Shown piece by piece: positions 49,721-62,000 of a stretch of DNA of 64,000 bases (the first letter of the stretch is position 1; every line of letters starts with the position of its first letter). The translations under genes were made by a program, and so were the position numbers. The notes beneath the pieces are model-generated. The model saw only the letters and a program-made list of their open reading frames with translations. It was not told where the DNA came from and did not search any database. Source of the DNA: Aquila chrysaetos chrysaetos (lineage: Eukaryota > Chordata > Aves > Accipitriformes > Accipitridae); NCBI RefSeq assembly GCF_900496995.4, contig NC_044014.1, positions 11,930,501 to 11,994,500 of the forward strand. The letters run 5' to 3'.

Positions 49721-49754
49721 AAATTAAATTAAAAAAAAAAAAAAAGAAAAAAAA
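49721..49754 (+). repeat. A-rich low-complexity run
   Basis: AAATTAAATT followed by a run of A interrupted by one G. No LINE or SINE body recognised upstream of it. Confidence 0.8.
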
Positions 49755-51834
49755 GCCCTTTTCACTTTAAAAAAAACAAAGTTTACCTTTTCCACTGTGC
49801 CAGAAAATCAGATATAAATGACTTGAGATGCAGCCTGGCTGCCAGTTAAGGCTGTCAGCAGATGTTACTTGCAGCAGAATATTGCCTTGGTTCACAGGTT
49901 ATCATGTCACCTGTCTTAAACATCCACTGCTTTACTGACACCACTGTAGTTTGGTGAGTGGCAGAGTAACGTATGCAGGACCTTGTGTCAGTGCTGGTCT
50001 AAAAGCAGTGGTGGTTCATCGGTGCTAGCTTTTCCCCTGCTGCTGTTCCTTAGGCAATACCAGAAGAAGCTGTTGGCAGCGGAGCAGCTCGCTGCCTCTT
50101 CAAAAGCCCATATTTTAGGAGTCCCAAAATGCAGGGGATTGGTGAGGGAGGTTGGGGGTGTCAATTCAATCTGGGGAGCCCGTGAAGAACAGAGATGTCA
50201 GAGAAGTCCAGGAGAAATGATCATGTTAGAAGGGATGTGGTACTGGCTGCAAATTTGTGTTTGTGTGCAGCAAACTGGCCCCTCTGAATCCAAAACCGTG
50301 ATGGCACGGGAGAGTTCTGTGAGAGAGTTCTTTTCTTCTTGTAAAAGGAAATTTTTTTCTGGATTACCTACGGAATTAGTTATTGTCCTGTTGGTGCTTC
50401 AGAAATAAAATCTTTGTGAAGTAAGCAACAGTCCTGAGTGGCAGCTCTGAGAGCCTGGAGCAGAAATCAAAATAAAATATCATCAGGAAGAATTCTCAGT
50501 TCTTTAAAGCACTAATGTTGCTCCCTGGAGAACAGCATTCATCTGTAATGAAAACCATATTGCTTACCTTATTGCTTACATTTTTATGGCTGCACAATTC
50601 ATCTTCTGTGAGGTTGACTCACCTCTGATGCCTATCTGGTAGGAGAGAGTAGAAATAATACTTTCCCCCCAGAATGAGGGTTCACCCCAGACATTCCCAA
50701 AGCAGTTGGCTATTTTTTTGTGCTACTGGTCAGAATTTGCCTCTGAGATCATGGCCACAGCAAAGAAATGAAGCCCTGAGCAGGTGAGAAAGCTCGACAG
50801 CATCTCTGCCCATCCGTGCTGTTTTACACCTCCTACATCAAGACACCAAGGAGGGCACATGATCCTTAGCCCACAGGTACTACCACAAATTTCAAGGATT
50901 CTTCAGGGAACAGAAGTCCCGGTAGGAAATCCCCTTTAACTCTTTTGTGGCACTATCACAACCTCCTGCCCATAGAAATTTGTGTTCCTTTAATGAAAAA
51001 AGAAATCTTTTCTTGTTCAGCAAGAAAACCCTTTGGCTGCAGCTTCCAAAGAGCAGGCTCTGAAGGTTGCTGGTGAAAGGCTGGAGCTTGACCCAGCAGC
51101 ACTTCTAGAGTGCCAGACATGGACACCAGCAGCTGAGGAGTATCACCATATCTTGGAAACAAGTTTGATATGCAGAACCATCAAAACCCAGCACATTGCT
51201 TTCTCTTACACCTCCTCCCCCGTCCTGTACCCTCTTTTTCATAATGTAAGGCCAGAAAAGTTGGAGGATAGCTAAGATGACCCCTTTGAAGTTCTCTGAA
51301 TTCCTTCACCAGTCTCATTTTGAAAACCAATCTGTATTGGTAACATGTGGCACTGATGACGCAAGTGACAAGTTGCCATTTTGAGCAACCTACACATTTT
51401 GCTAGAAAATCTAGCAAATTTCCAAACGCTGTCCTAGAGACTTGTGCAGCCCTTGGCAAAACAGGCAGGGCCATTGTCTGAAGACTCCAGGGCTATGTGA
51501 ACAGACGAAAAGCGACACGTTGGCAAAACATTGCTCCATTCACACATCAGGGGCCAGGCTAGTTAGCTAGTACCTAGTCAAGACCAGGTCACACAGAAAT
51601 AGTCCACATTGTGGTCCAGCAAGATTTTCCCAAACCCCAACCATCCCACTCCAACGGCATGAAGATTTCAGCGAGCGATGGGCTTCCTTGCCACCACTGA
51701 GCAAAATCCTGCACTGAAAACTTCCATCCAAGCAGGGAACTGCAAACGAGCTATGGGAAGACAGGGATTTTTGAGGTGGGGTGTTGTACCTGTGTCAGGG
51801 ACTGGCTGTTCCTGGGGCAGCCAACCTGTCTGGC

Positions 51835-51965
51835 CATCGTAGCCACGTATCCTGTCTCTGACAGTGGCCTGTAGCAGATGCCTAGGGAAGATATAAATGC
51901 CAGGAAAGCCTGTAGTGATACTTCCCCAGAAATACCAGAGACTTCCTGGACCAAAGATACTATCC
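51835..51965 (-). mobile_element. CR1-like LINE fragment, copy B
   Basis: GTATCCTGTCTCTGACAGTGGCC, then AGCAGATGCCTAGGGAAGATATAA, then GTGATACTTCCCCAG and AGACTTCCTGGACC run parallel to the copy at 43370-43575 and to the usual avian form of this repeat. Strand assigned as for copy A. Confidence 0.6.
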
Positions 51966-54900
51966 CCGTATTTAATAGCTCTCAGTGGATTTTTCATTCA
52001 CCACTGTGTGCAAGACAAATTGTGTGAAAAAGCATCTTCTATTGTTCTAAAAACTGCTACCTGATATTTTAATCTGATTCTCCCTAGTATAATGACTACT
52101 CCCTCATCACTGTCCCTGCGCTACCCCAGATGTGACGGGTCCTGGAGCCCCATCCTAGCTGGTTGGACCTTGCCTACTTGGCTCTTTGTACAGAAGCTGC
52201 TCTGAGCACTCTCCTTACCTTTGCCAGTTCTGCTATAAGCCAACAAGTGACACATCAAAACTTTCATACAGCCAAGGGCTGTGTGGTGTATATCAGCAGC
52301 AAGAGGAGAGATGGCTCCAGGAGTGACTCAGGTCCAAGATGACAGTGGCTCCCCAGGGCTCCTTCAGTTGTTTTATGAGCCAGGATGGCCCTGACCAGCC
52401 CCCTTACAAGAAAACTGGACTTAAATATAGAAGGTGGCAAGCAGACGGACCAGGAGAAATGCTTCTTTGTCCTTTTGTGTTCTCAAATCTGGTAGACTGT
52501 GGAAGAGACCCCGCAAGGAAGTCAAGGGAGGACCATGGCTGGTAATGTCTTGCACCAGATGCACAAAGCAGGAGGGAATATGCTATAGATCAATGCTTCT
52601 CAAACCAGTTTCTGCTAAGGCTGTGCACAGTAAATTCTGTGCTACCACACACACCCCTGAATACTGAGACTGTTTGTCTATGATGACTGCAAACGAGGTC
52701 TCTGATAGTGATGCTCATGAAGGTCAAGCTCTAAAAAGACCTACCAATTTTCTACCATTATGATTGAAAGAGGCAGATCAAGTCACCAATGTCTGAAATT
52801 ATAGATGGCCCCAAGCATCCCCCACAAGAGAAGAGCCCTGCCTGTTATAACCACGCCAATATGTGATTCAGATGCAGGTAACCATCTTTTGTCTCTTCTG
52901 ACTTTGGTCAGGCCTTAAAAACATTGAGTCAGGTTTCAAATCAGCATAACCTTTTGCCGTCTTTTTTTAGTTAGTGAAGATACAATCACTTAGCACCAGA
53001 ATGATGACACAGAAATCTGCAGCAGACAATCAAATGTGCAATAATAAATTGATACTGGATCTGCCTCCAAAAATTGATAGCTGCTTAGTCATTTGTCCCT
53101 CTACCTCCTGTGATCAGCCCCACCTCTGCTACCCCTTCCACGGCTCCTTTCCCTGGGACATCCCTAACATCGTCTAAAAACATCTGGCTGTTCTCTCAGG
53201 AACCCGCAGGAACAGGGGAAAGCATGTTTTGTTGCTGAGCCCGCTCTGGGTGTGCAAGTGTTATTTTTAAATCATCGTGCAAAAGGATGTGGTTGCCATC
53301 AGCCAGGGCATGTGTGAGCTTCTGTGAGAGAAGCTTTGCATTTCAAAAGGCAGAAAATGTGGCATGTGCTACTGCTGTTGCTGTGGCAATACCCATGTGC
53401 AGTGAATGCTGTAGCATTAAGTCATATGTTAAATAAACACACAGCTACAACACAAATTAAACTAGCCCAGAGCAGCTGTTATTTAGATGGTGGACATTTT
53501 CTTAAATTAAATGTTTTCTTTCCAGTATTGCTATGAGGAGGCAGAGTATTCTAAGTTAATCTCGGCTCACCAGAGATTGACTTAGCTGCTCTTTCTCTTG
53601 CTCTGCACAGCTGGGGGACACATCACCAGCTGAATCACATAGACCCAGAAGAACGGGGCTTCTGCTTGTACTAGCATGAAGGATCTGACTTGCTCCCCAT
53701 GCTCATACTGTTGTGGCAGTAGACAAAGTTGAGGCACCCACATCTACAGGGTCGAGCTTTATGGATGGGGAGGAAAAGGACGAGAGAAGTGAAGGTGCAA
53801 CAGGCACAGAAGCTATAACACAGAGAACGAGTCATGGATCCATCGCCCGTGCTGCTGTCCAGCCCCAGGGAATATCACATTGCAAATCTCCAGCAAGCGG
53901 TGACGTCCATGTCATGGCACAGGCGCTGTACTGCTTGGTTCTCTGCCCGAGAGATTCCCCTCTTGCCTCTGGAGCACAGCTTGCAGAGGGGACCAAGACT
54001 GCTCAGTGCCTTGTCTGCGCAGACCTGGAAGCATCTTGAGCAGCCACGGATGGACCCTCTCTGAGGGTGAGAGGCTCTGGCTGAGCTGCTGCTGCATGGG
54101 GCTGTTAAAGCAAGGAGCCCGCTTGGCTAGAGAGAGAGAGAGGACACGTTTCCTCTTCGGGTGCATTCAGAGGCTTGTTTGTAAGCCAGCCCTTGCCCTT
54201 CAGCTGTTCTGTCTCCTTAGGCTTCAAGCCTAGCCGTCAACCCCTTGTTCTCCATCCGACACACAAGCCCTGACAAGGCGACTGCTGTCAAAGAGGGCAT
54301 GACAAACCCTTTAACTGCTATTTTTCACCCAGACCCCAAGAGGCTTCACTGCTCATGCCCTGCTCTGTCCTGTGACAAACATGCTGATATAAGGACCCCC
54401 CCCCCCACTACAGAAACCCAGGTGATTTGGGTTTGTTCCCAATCCATGGCTTTGTTCATCATGCGAAATCAGCATGTGTGAAAAATAGTCACTTCTTCTA
54501 TTAGAGATGTGAAAATGCAGTTTTAGCACCTTAGGATGGCTTTTCAATGACTTCAGCAGCTGGCAGCTCCCATTGAAGGATGCAAACAGATTTTCAGAGG
54601 AGCTCAAGTCCGTTTGAGACACAAAGGCGCCCTTCCCTCACCTACACAAGCCCATTTCAGAGCCTTGGCTGAGTGCCTTTGCTCATTACCTCCTCTCTCT
54701 GCCCTGCAAAGGGAGACCATTGCTGAAACCAGAGATTGTTTCCTCTCCTCAGGTTTCAATGTAATTTTGGAATAGGTTCCTGCTGGGAAAGATAAATCCT
54801 GATCTGCCTCCAGCAAGAATCTCCAGTACAAATAATTGGGATTTTGGTTCAATCCAGGGTAGGGATGCAGGGGCCAACAGTGAAACTGGAATGAAGAACT

Positions 54901-57900
54901 GCCACCGATTCAAGGTCTCTCCACCCCTCTCAGCCTGACTTTCTTAAATAAGGGAGAATACTTACTTTGAAACCTGCCAAATTATTTTTTGTAGGGAAAA
55001 AAAAATCCCAAAAGAAAGAATGTGTCAGTATCAGTGAAGTTTAAGTGTTAATTTTCAACATTCTCATTTAGATCAATTTTCTCTTAACTTTAAAACTTTT
55101 GTCCTGCATTGATATATTTTTAATGTGATTGATCTCTTCATGTTTCCAGTTATTAAAACAAAATATTTAATTTTCCCAATATTTTTTAAATTTTTCCATA
55201 ACAAGCAAATTTAAATTAGATTGCCATTAAATTTGTTGCCGTTTAAAAACAAAACCAGATGTCAATGGAATGGAATCTGTTTTCTCTTTATCCCTACTCT
55301 AAAGCATCCCATCAGAAGAAATCAAGGAAGCAAAGCACATCAAGAATAGCTACCTGCAGAATATAGTCTGGCACATATTCTAGGAAATTAAGTTGCACTT
55401 CAGCCCAGGAAATCAAACGTGATTAAGCAACTGAGATGATCTATGAAAACAGGAATCTCCCAACGATATGCACACCGAGTTCTGTCAGTGAAGGATGATT
55501 AGCTGATGATTTTATTCACAAGCTGGCTGACTCCAGTGTTACTGCGAGCACGTTTCCCAGCAGCTGGCAATCCTCTGGGGTTTTCTGACTTCACGGCAGG
55601 CGGTACGGAGCATCACACCGCTCTGCTAACTAACTACCCGTGCTCGGCGCTCGTGGCCTTACCCAGACCCTTCCCTCCCAGAGCAGGACACAGGTGATTC
55701 CTCTCTCCCCTCTCCTGCAGCAACCCACCTGTGAGCTCCCCTTTCATTTCAACACGAAGCGTTTGGGTTCACAGGAGATGTGAAACCCCAACGTGGCCAG
55801 CCAGCTCCTTACCTTTAGGACATGCCTTGTTCTTGCTTTGCACATTATCAGAAGAGACCATCTATAATTGTCCCTGCAAAAATCACTCGGTTGCACAGGC
55901 ACTGCCTAAAGTCTGGGGACTGGGTGGGAAGGAGGGTGTTGTACCACTAAGGAAGGGAAACTCTCTTCCGCAAGGAAAAAGCACTGGGCTCAAGACCTTA
56001 CACCCCTTATACTTCCTTCCCCAAGCTCACAAACGGCACTGGCTTCCTGTCACAGCATTACCGGTCTCCCACCAGCTCTGTTCTCCCTCTTCTGAAATAC
56101 TCCCATGGTGTCTCTATCCAGCCATCCTGAATGGCATCCAAAAGCTCTTCCCTTCCCCCTTCCCTTTCCATCGGCCTCTTCATTTCCAACACCACCTGCT
56201 CTCTAGCTTTGCATTTTCTCTGCTTATCACGGGGATTTTTGAGGATGCCACCCAGTACATGACGTGTCTTTGCAGTACGTGAAATCCCAAAAGCACCTCT
56301 GGTGTCACAGCTATGCAAGCAGGTGCCCAGGCTAAGCCACCAAGAGCCAAACAAGTCAATCACCCACGTGTGTGTATGTGTGCCTTGGTTTGCATCTTTG
56401 CTTTGTATTTTACAGGGAAAAAGGCAAACGGGCTCCCCCTTGCTAATAGTTCCTAAAAAGAGGCCTAAGTCACAACCTCAGCTTGTCTCCTTCAAGCCAG
56501 CACAGGCATTAGGTCATCAGCCTTGTCCTGCCAGTAATTGCTAGCTGCCCACAAACCCCTGCTGAAACAGGTTGGAGAGCTTTAGGAGCGAAATCCTCCT
56601 CCAGGGTTTCGAACAAGTTTCACAAGACGGTCCAAAGCCTCAGCAGCTGGAACAGTGATACGATGTCATGTGCGGCAGATGAGGTGTTAATACTTGTCCA
56701 TAATGGATTTGCTGGGATGTGTTTCACGTTTCCTCCACCTGTTGCCCCTCTCTCATGGAGTCCTCCCTTCCCTGGGGTTTTGTCTTCATTACTTAAGATG
56801 TCTGTTCGTGGGGAAGTGGAGCTTGGTTGACCTTACTCTTTTTCACCTTACCTTCTTGTCTCTTCCTGACACGAGACCTCAGCAGTTCCCAGAAGTGGGA
56901 TGTGTGGTCTGGGGAGAAGGAAAACAGGCACAGCCTCCTCTAAGGCTGTTAAGCTAACCAGCTAATTAATAGCTTGCTGATTGCACTCTTAAAAGAAGTA
57001 CAGTTAAAAGAGGACACATAGTGTATATCTTCTTTGCCTTAAGAGACGGTTGTAAATCAATTTACCTATTACTCAAAACGGGATTACTTGGCTTGCTACG
57101 TTACATAGTTTTCCGGACCAGCTGGTGGGCAGAAATCCTAACCAAAACCGAGCTCCTGCTCCACTGCACAGATGGGATTTCTCTCCTCATATCCACACAT
57201 TCAGTCCTGATCCTGACGTTTTGTCTACGTACACAAAGTGGGTATATTAAATGATCCTGCCAAACATATATGACCTCCTAGAAGTTTACACTTGCGAGGA
57301 GAGAAGAATAAAGGTCTGCACTGTATCTAAACAGGCATCCTTCCTAGCACATGTTCTCAGACAGGCTTTGGGGGTGGGGAAGAAAGGTGAAATGGTTGGA
57401 GCTCAGAAAACCTGGGTCCTCTCTCCTGCTTGGGCCACAAATTTCCTGAGAAAGTTTGGTTTCAATTTTTTCCCCTAAGAACACAAAAAAGTATCTGATG
57501 CTTTGTCCGAAGTGCCCATATACCACTAAAAACTGTCTGGGATCCCAGGTCCTTAGATTAACTCAGTGAACTGAGTCTGGTACCTTAAACCATATGCAGT
57601 CACTTAAGAGCAGATTAAAAACCAAACACACACATGTAAGTGAGGTGACAAAGCATGTCTGTGGTCAAGCAGGGATGTAAACCCAGGGCTTTAGTTAATG
57701 CCCAACTTATTTCTAAAATGGTCTGCCTGTGCCTCCATTTCCCAAGCTATCAACGGGGTTGAAAAGACTCCACTCTCTCACAGGCATGAGGCAAAGCTAA
57801 ACACGTTCAGCTATTGCATTGATGTATAAAGGACCAGGGGCTGGTAGCAGTAACAAGATTCACAAATTAGAAATTAAAATTACTTTTAATAGCAAGATAA

Positions 57901-58044
57901 GCCACAGTACAAGTAGGGCCAAATCTCTTCAAAGTTCAGTTGCATCAAGGCCTGGATTGCCATGAGGACTGTGATAGAAACATTTTGGGGACAGTCCATT
58001 ATGGCAACTAGCAGTGAAATGAAAACTGAACTTCCTCCCATGTT
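51966..58044. other. Intergenic DNA with AT-rich island
   Basis: No exon recognised. The stretch 54950-55260 is markedly AT-rich, with TTAAA and AATATTT runs. AP-1 motifs occur at 52324 and 52925, and MIR-like fragments at about 57395-57465 (plus), 57635-57705 (minus) and 57715-57755 (plus). Confidence 0.5.
57635..57705 (-). repeat. MIR-like SINE fragment, antisense
   Basis: GGTCAAGCAGGGATGTAAACCCAGGGCTTTAG resembles the reverse complement of MIR (the ...GGATTCAAACCCAGG... segment). Weak and diverged. Confidence 0.35.
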
Positions 58045-58210
58045 AGAGTTGAAGGCCAGTGGACTATTTAGTCTGACCTCCTGTAAGGTGTAGGCTTTAA
58101 TGCATCACCCACTGTTTCCACTCAAGCCTTATGGCTGGAGTCTGACTAAAGCACAACCTCCAGAAAGTGTTGGCTTAATCGGCTGAAGGAGACCCTACCA
58201 CCGGTCCCAA
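58045..58210 (-). mobile_element. CR1 LINE 3' fragment, antisense
   Basis: TTTAGTCTGACCTCCTGTAAGGTGTAGGC, then ATGCATCACCCACTGTT, then CTGACTAAAGCACAACCTCCAGAAAG match the reverse complement of the sauropsid CR1 3' region. It is the same part of the element as the plus-strand copy at 30385-30645, seen from the other strand. Confidence 0.75.
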
Positions 58211-59013
58211 AAGTCATGCTGTCTTCGTGCGCGGGGAGGAAGGCTGGCTCAGGTCCCCGCACTTGTCACCAGAGGTGGAGGAGGAGGCGATTGCCTCCAC
58301 TTTCCAGAGGAAGTCACACGCTGGGTTTTGCAGCCCGGCTCACATCAGCGCCTACGTCGTCTTTGTCACGGCAACGGCAGGGGAGATCCGTCAGACAGCC
58401 CGCGCCGAAGGCTCCCGAACGAACGCAGCATCCCGCAGCGGGGCTGGAGCAGCGCGACTGGGCCAGGAGAGTGCACCCACCGCGTCAGACCCTGCGGCTT
58501 CGGAGAGAAACCACGCACGGCCCCGGCGAGAGCGCGGCCGGGCGGGCTGCACGCTTCTGCGGCAGGAAAGTGGTCTATACGACACAGCTGATGTCACGAT
58601 TGACTGATAGGGGGTTTGAGGAATCCCCCTCCCACGCCCGGCAGCTCAGCAGCCCCCTTGCCAGCTCACTCCCTCCCCCTTTGCCTCCCTCATCCCCAAA
58701 TCACTTCCTCTGCTGGGGCCAGTGTAAGTGGTGGTGGGACTGTGCTCTGGGGCTGACCCAGGTTTGTGCACGCAAAAATCCATCCAAACCCAAACCGCGG
58801 CCTGTGTTTTTTAGCAGGGCTATTTTCAGCGCCAACGGCACAACAGAGGGTGAAATGACACGTCGTGGTGGAGAGGCTGCGACCGAAAGTGGGAAATGCT
58901 CTTCCTCCTCCCATCCCTGCTCGTCCCTGTCCTCACCCCCGCTCCGGGGAGAAGTTCCCATTGCCTCCTTTGTGTTGGCTTCAGGGCTCGTAAGACCTGC
59001 TTCAGCTCATTAA
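58211..59013 (+). other. Orphan CpG-rich patch with a 265-codon open frame
   Basis: From about 58225 to 58570 the sequence is CpG-rich and far from any recognised gene. An ATG-to-stop frame of 265 codons (58216-59013) spans it. The translation is rich in Arg, Ser and Pro and shows no motif that I recognise, as expected from translating GC-rich noncoding DNA. It could be a distal promoter or enhancer, or the start of a lncRNA. I do not call the frame a gene. Confidence 0.35.
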
Positions 59014-62000
59014 TCTAGCAGAAAATGATCTCGTTTGACTTGCTAGGTTATTTCTTTCACTGGGATGCTCTGTGAACCCAGGTTAAACCGCTGTTTGTAA
59101 CCTCCTAAAAAACCCCTCCAGTGATTTCAGTGGTTGGGGACACAGCGTGGGCCACCCACGGCTGCCCTGCGCAGGAGGGGGACAGCGTGCAGCAGCGGGC
59201 GGGCAGGACGAGAGCAGGGCTCAGGGCGGGGGGACCCTTCCAAACCAGCTTCATCTCCAAAGGAAACGGCAATCAGCAGCCTGGACGCAACACCAGCTGT
59301 AATGATCCCAAACAAGCCTTTGTTTTCTGCAGAAAATAAGGTGTGTTTTGTTCTTAACAACAGAAGAAAACCAGCCAGACCTAGAAGAGCACAGACAACA
59401 TATCAAAGCAACCCAATTTCTAAGAAATTACTTAAATTGCTGCATAAATATGTGCATCTAGTTGCTGCATGTGGCTTTCCCAGTGAGTGAGTGATTCTCT
59501 TGCTATTTGACTCTAGGGACCTTTGCGAATCTTCAAATTTTCATGAAAAAATGACCCCTTTTTCACTTCTAAGACTGCCAAAGAACAGAGTCAATGGGGA
59601 AAAGGCCTGAAAATCTTAATGCTTGGGAGCAGGGTTAAATTATTTGACAAGATGATCCACAGGGAGACTTGCAATGCTGTGAGAAAAGGGGACCTGCATT
59701 TTTCATGGTTCTCAATGCAACAGTAAAATACCGAGTTTTTCAGAAAGGTCAAGGATAAAGTTCATGACTGACAGTTAAATAACTGACCAGACCTAGTGCT
59801 TTTTACAGCTTGATCCAGTAGCGAAAGGAGTGCTACACACACAGAGCTGGGATTTGTGCCCTGGTTGTTTTGCACAGGGGAAGCACCAACTGCTCCGATT
59901 TCCCTGCTGCAGCTCTGTTGCCCACAAAATCCTGTGGCCCAGCTGGGCTGCCAGAGCAATTATGTCTCCCAGTTGTCTGATCATCTCTCTGGGTTATTTC
60001 TGAACTGGAGAGCTAAACGTATGCAGCTTCTGCAACATGTTCACAAGGTTGTCACAGCTCTGCTTGCCCCAGCAAAGCACACGGCAAGTGCCTGCACCGG
60101 AGCACCGCTAGCGGGACAGCGTGGGTGTGAGACATCCCCATGGGTAACACGCTGGGATGCCCACCAATACACATTTCAATCTGTTGTAGGTGTCTCCAGG
60201 CATTCTGGTTCTGAAAAAGCAAGCTACAATTAGCTTTCCAGGCAAAAGCCCTATCCTTCCACGGATCTTGGTATTTGATTCTTACTTTGGCTTATTTTGT
60301 ACTGCAGGAGTCCATTTGCCCTCCTCCCCCAAACACCACAATGCCTTCTCCATTACAAAGTTGAAACGTCTCTGCAAAACCCTGGTGTTAGTTTGCTTTA
60401 GTCCCATCAATAATCGTTGAATAATTAAAAAATAAACCTGAGAATGTTGAGTGCTTCTTTCTCCCTCCTCTCCCTCCCAATTATACAACACATTGATAAG
60501 ATCATTAGTAATCACTTAACATCTGCTTTTCATGTTTGTTGTCACTGTTGCTATAATATTTTTGCCTTTTAAAATTGCAGAACTTGGCTTTTCAAGAGTG
60601 ACTGAGGTTGTGTGGGAGAGAAGTTTGCATCCTTGCCAGGCCCCCAAGGATATGCTTTATATCTGGACTGCTTAAAAGCTCCCTCACCATCAAGGCTTCT
60701 GTTGTAGCTACCATAATTTCTGTTTTGTTATCGTGTAGGACGTTCTCTTTTGTCATTGTGTATGACCTTCTTAGTCTAGAAATGTCACTCTAACACAGAG
60801 TGGTATTGCTTGATTTCTTTTCCTGTTGGAAAACTTTGTTTAGTAACTTTAATCCAAAGGTCTCTTCTGCACTTGAGATGTGTGAACTGGGACCAAATTT
60901 CCTACATAACCCAGACCAGAAAATTTCACCAAGTGGCTAATAACACAATAAGAAGAGAGGATATAGGATGCAAATTGCTGTGACTTTGAGGAGCTCCTGT
61001 TTGCTCTTTATTCTAAACACTAGGAAACAGATTTCCAAGTGCCTGGACTGTGCAGTGGCAGCACTCTTATCCGGCTGCTGCAGAGCACTCCTGGAGCAGT
61101 GCTGAGCATGATTTGCTGTTCCAAAAGTGTCTTAATGCAAAACAATAGTATGTTGAGGATCAACATCTATATATGCCAGACATCAACAGCAAACACAACT
61201 GTCCAGGCAGGACCCTGTTTGAATTCTGTCCTGGTGTGCCCATTTGGCAGTCATACTTTGATCATCTGATGAGTCAGTGGGGTCTTCTTCACGCAGCAAC
61301 ACCAATTGTCTTTAAGCTCTGTGATGGTTTTTGCTGACCCAACCACTGCCCAGATGTCTTGGAGACAGACTGCATCACAGAAAAGCTGCACAAACTCCAA
61401 AAAGCCCCCTTGAAAACCTGACTGAAAGTAAGTCATCTAAAAGCCTGGTACAGGCATAGAGCCTTCTCAAGAATCCCTTCAGGACAGCAATCCTTCTCAG
61501 GAGGATTACACTAAACCACTTACTCAGCTATGCTAGACTTCACGGTACAGCACTGTGCTAATCCTCACCCAGGAGATAAACACCTCATGCCATGGGAAGC
61601 CGATGTGATGCGAATACTCCATGTGTAATAAAACCTGCAGTAAAACAATGCTTCCAATGCATTATGAAGTCCTATTATGGATCAGTCCTACAGCTGCCTC
61701 TTGGGTAGAGCTGTTAACTAAGGTGATTGACTTACATTTAAACAAAACTGCAGTCAGACACCCACAGAAGTACAGCTCAGGAGGTCTTTGTTTTTGAAAC
61801 AGATCCTTTTCTATCTGTGCATGGCCAGCATTCACAACAGAGGTCCTCCGCTGCTGTCACTTCTTGGCACGTGACAGACTGAGAAGTTCCAGCTATGATG
61901 TCGCAAGCAGGGCTGCCCGGGCGATGTAGAGATCCACTCCTTTTTCATCGTAGGGGGATGAGTTGTTCTGTTCCCCCAGCCAAGCTTGAAAAATCTCACC

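Larger units (their letters stand above)
43576..51834. other. Intergenic DNA between CR1-like copies
   Basis: No exon recognised. Contents are CpG-richer patches (about 46430-46570 and 46840-46920), an antisense MIR-like fragment, a 20-bp minisatellite, an A-rich run and AP-1 motifs at 43894, 46849 and 50615. Confidence 0.55.
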
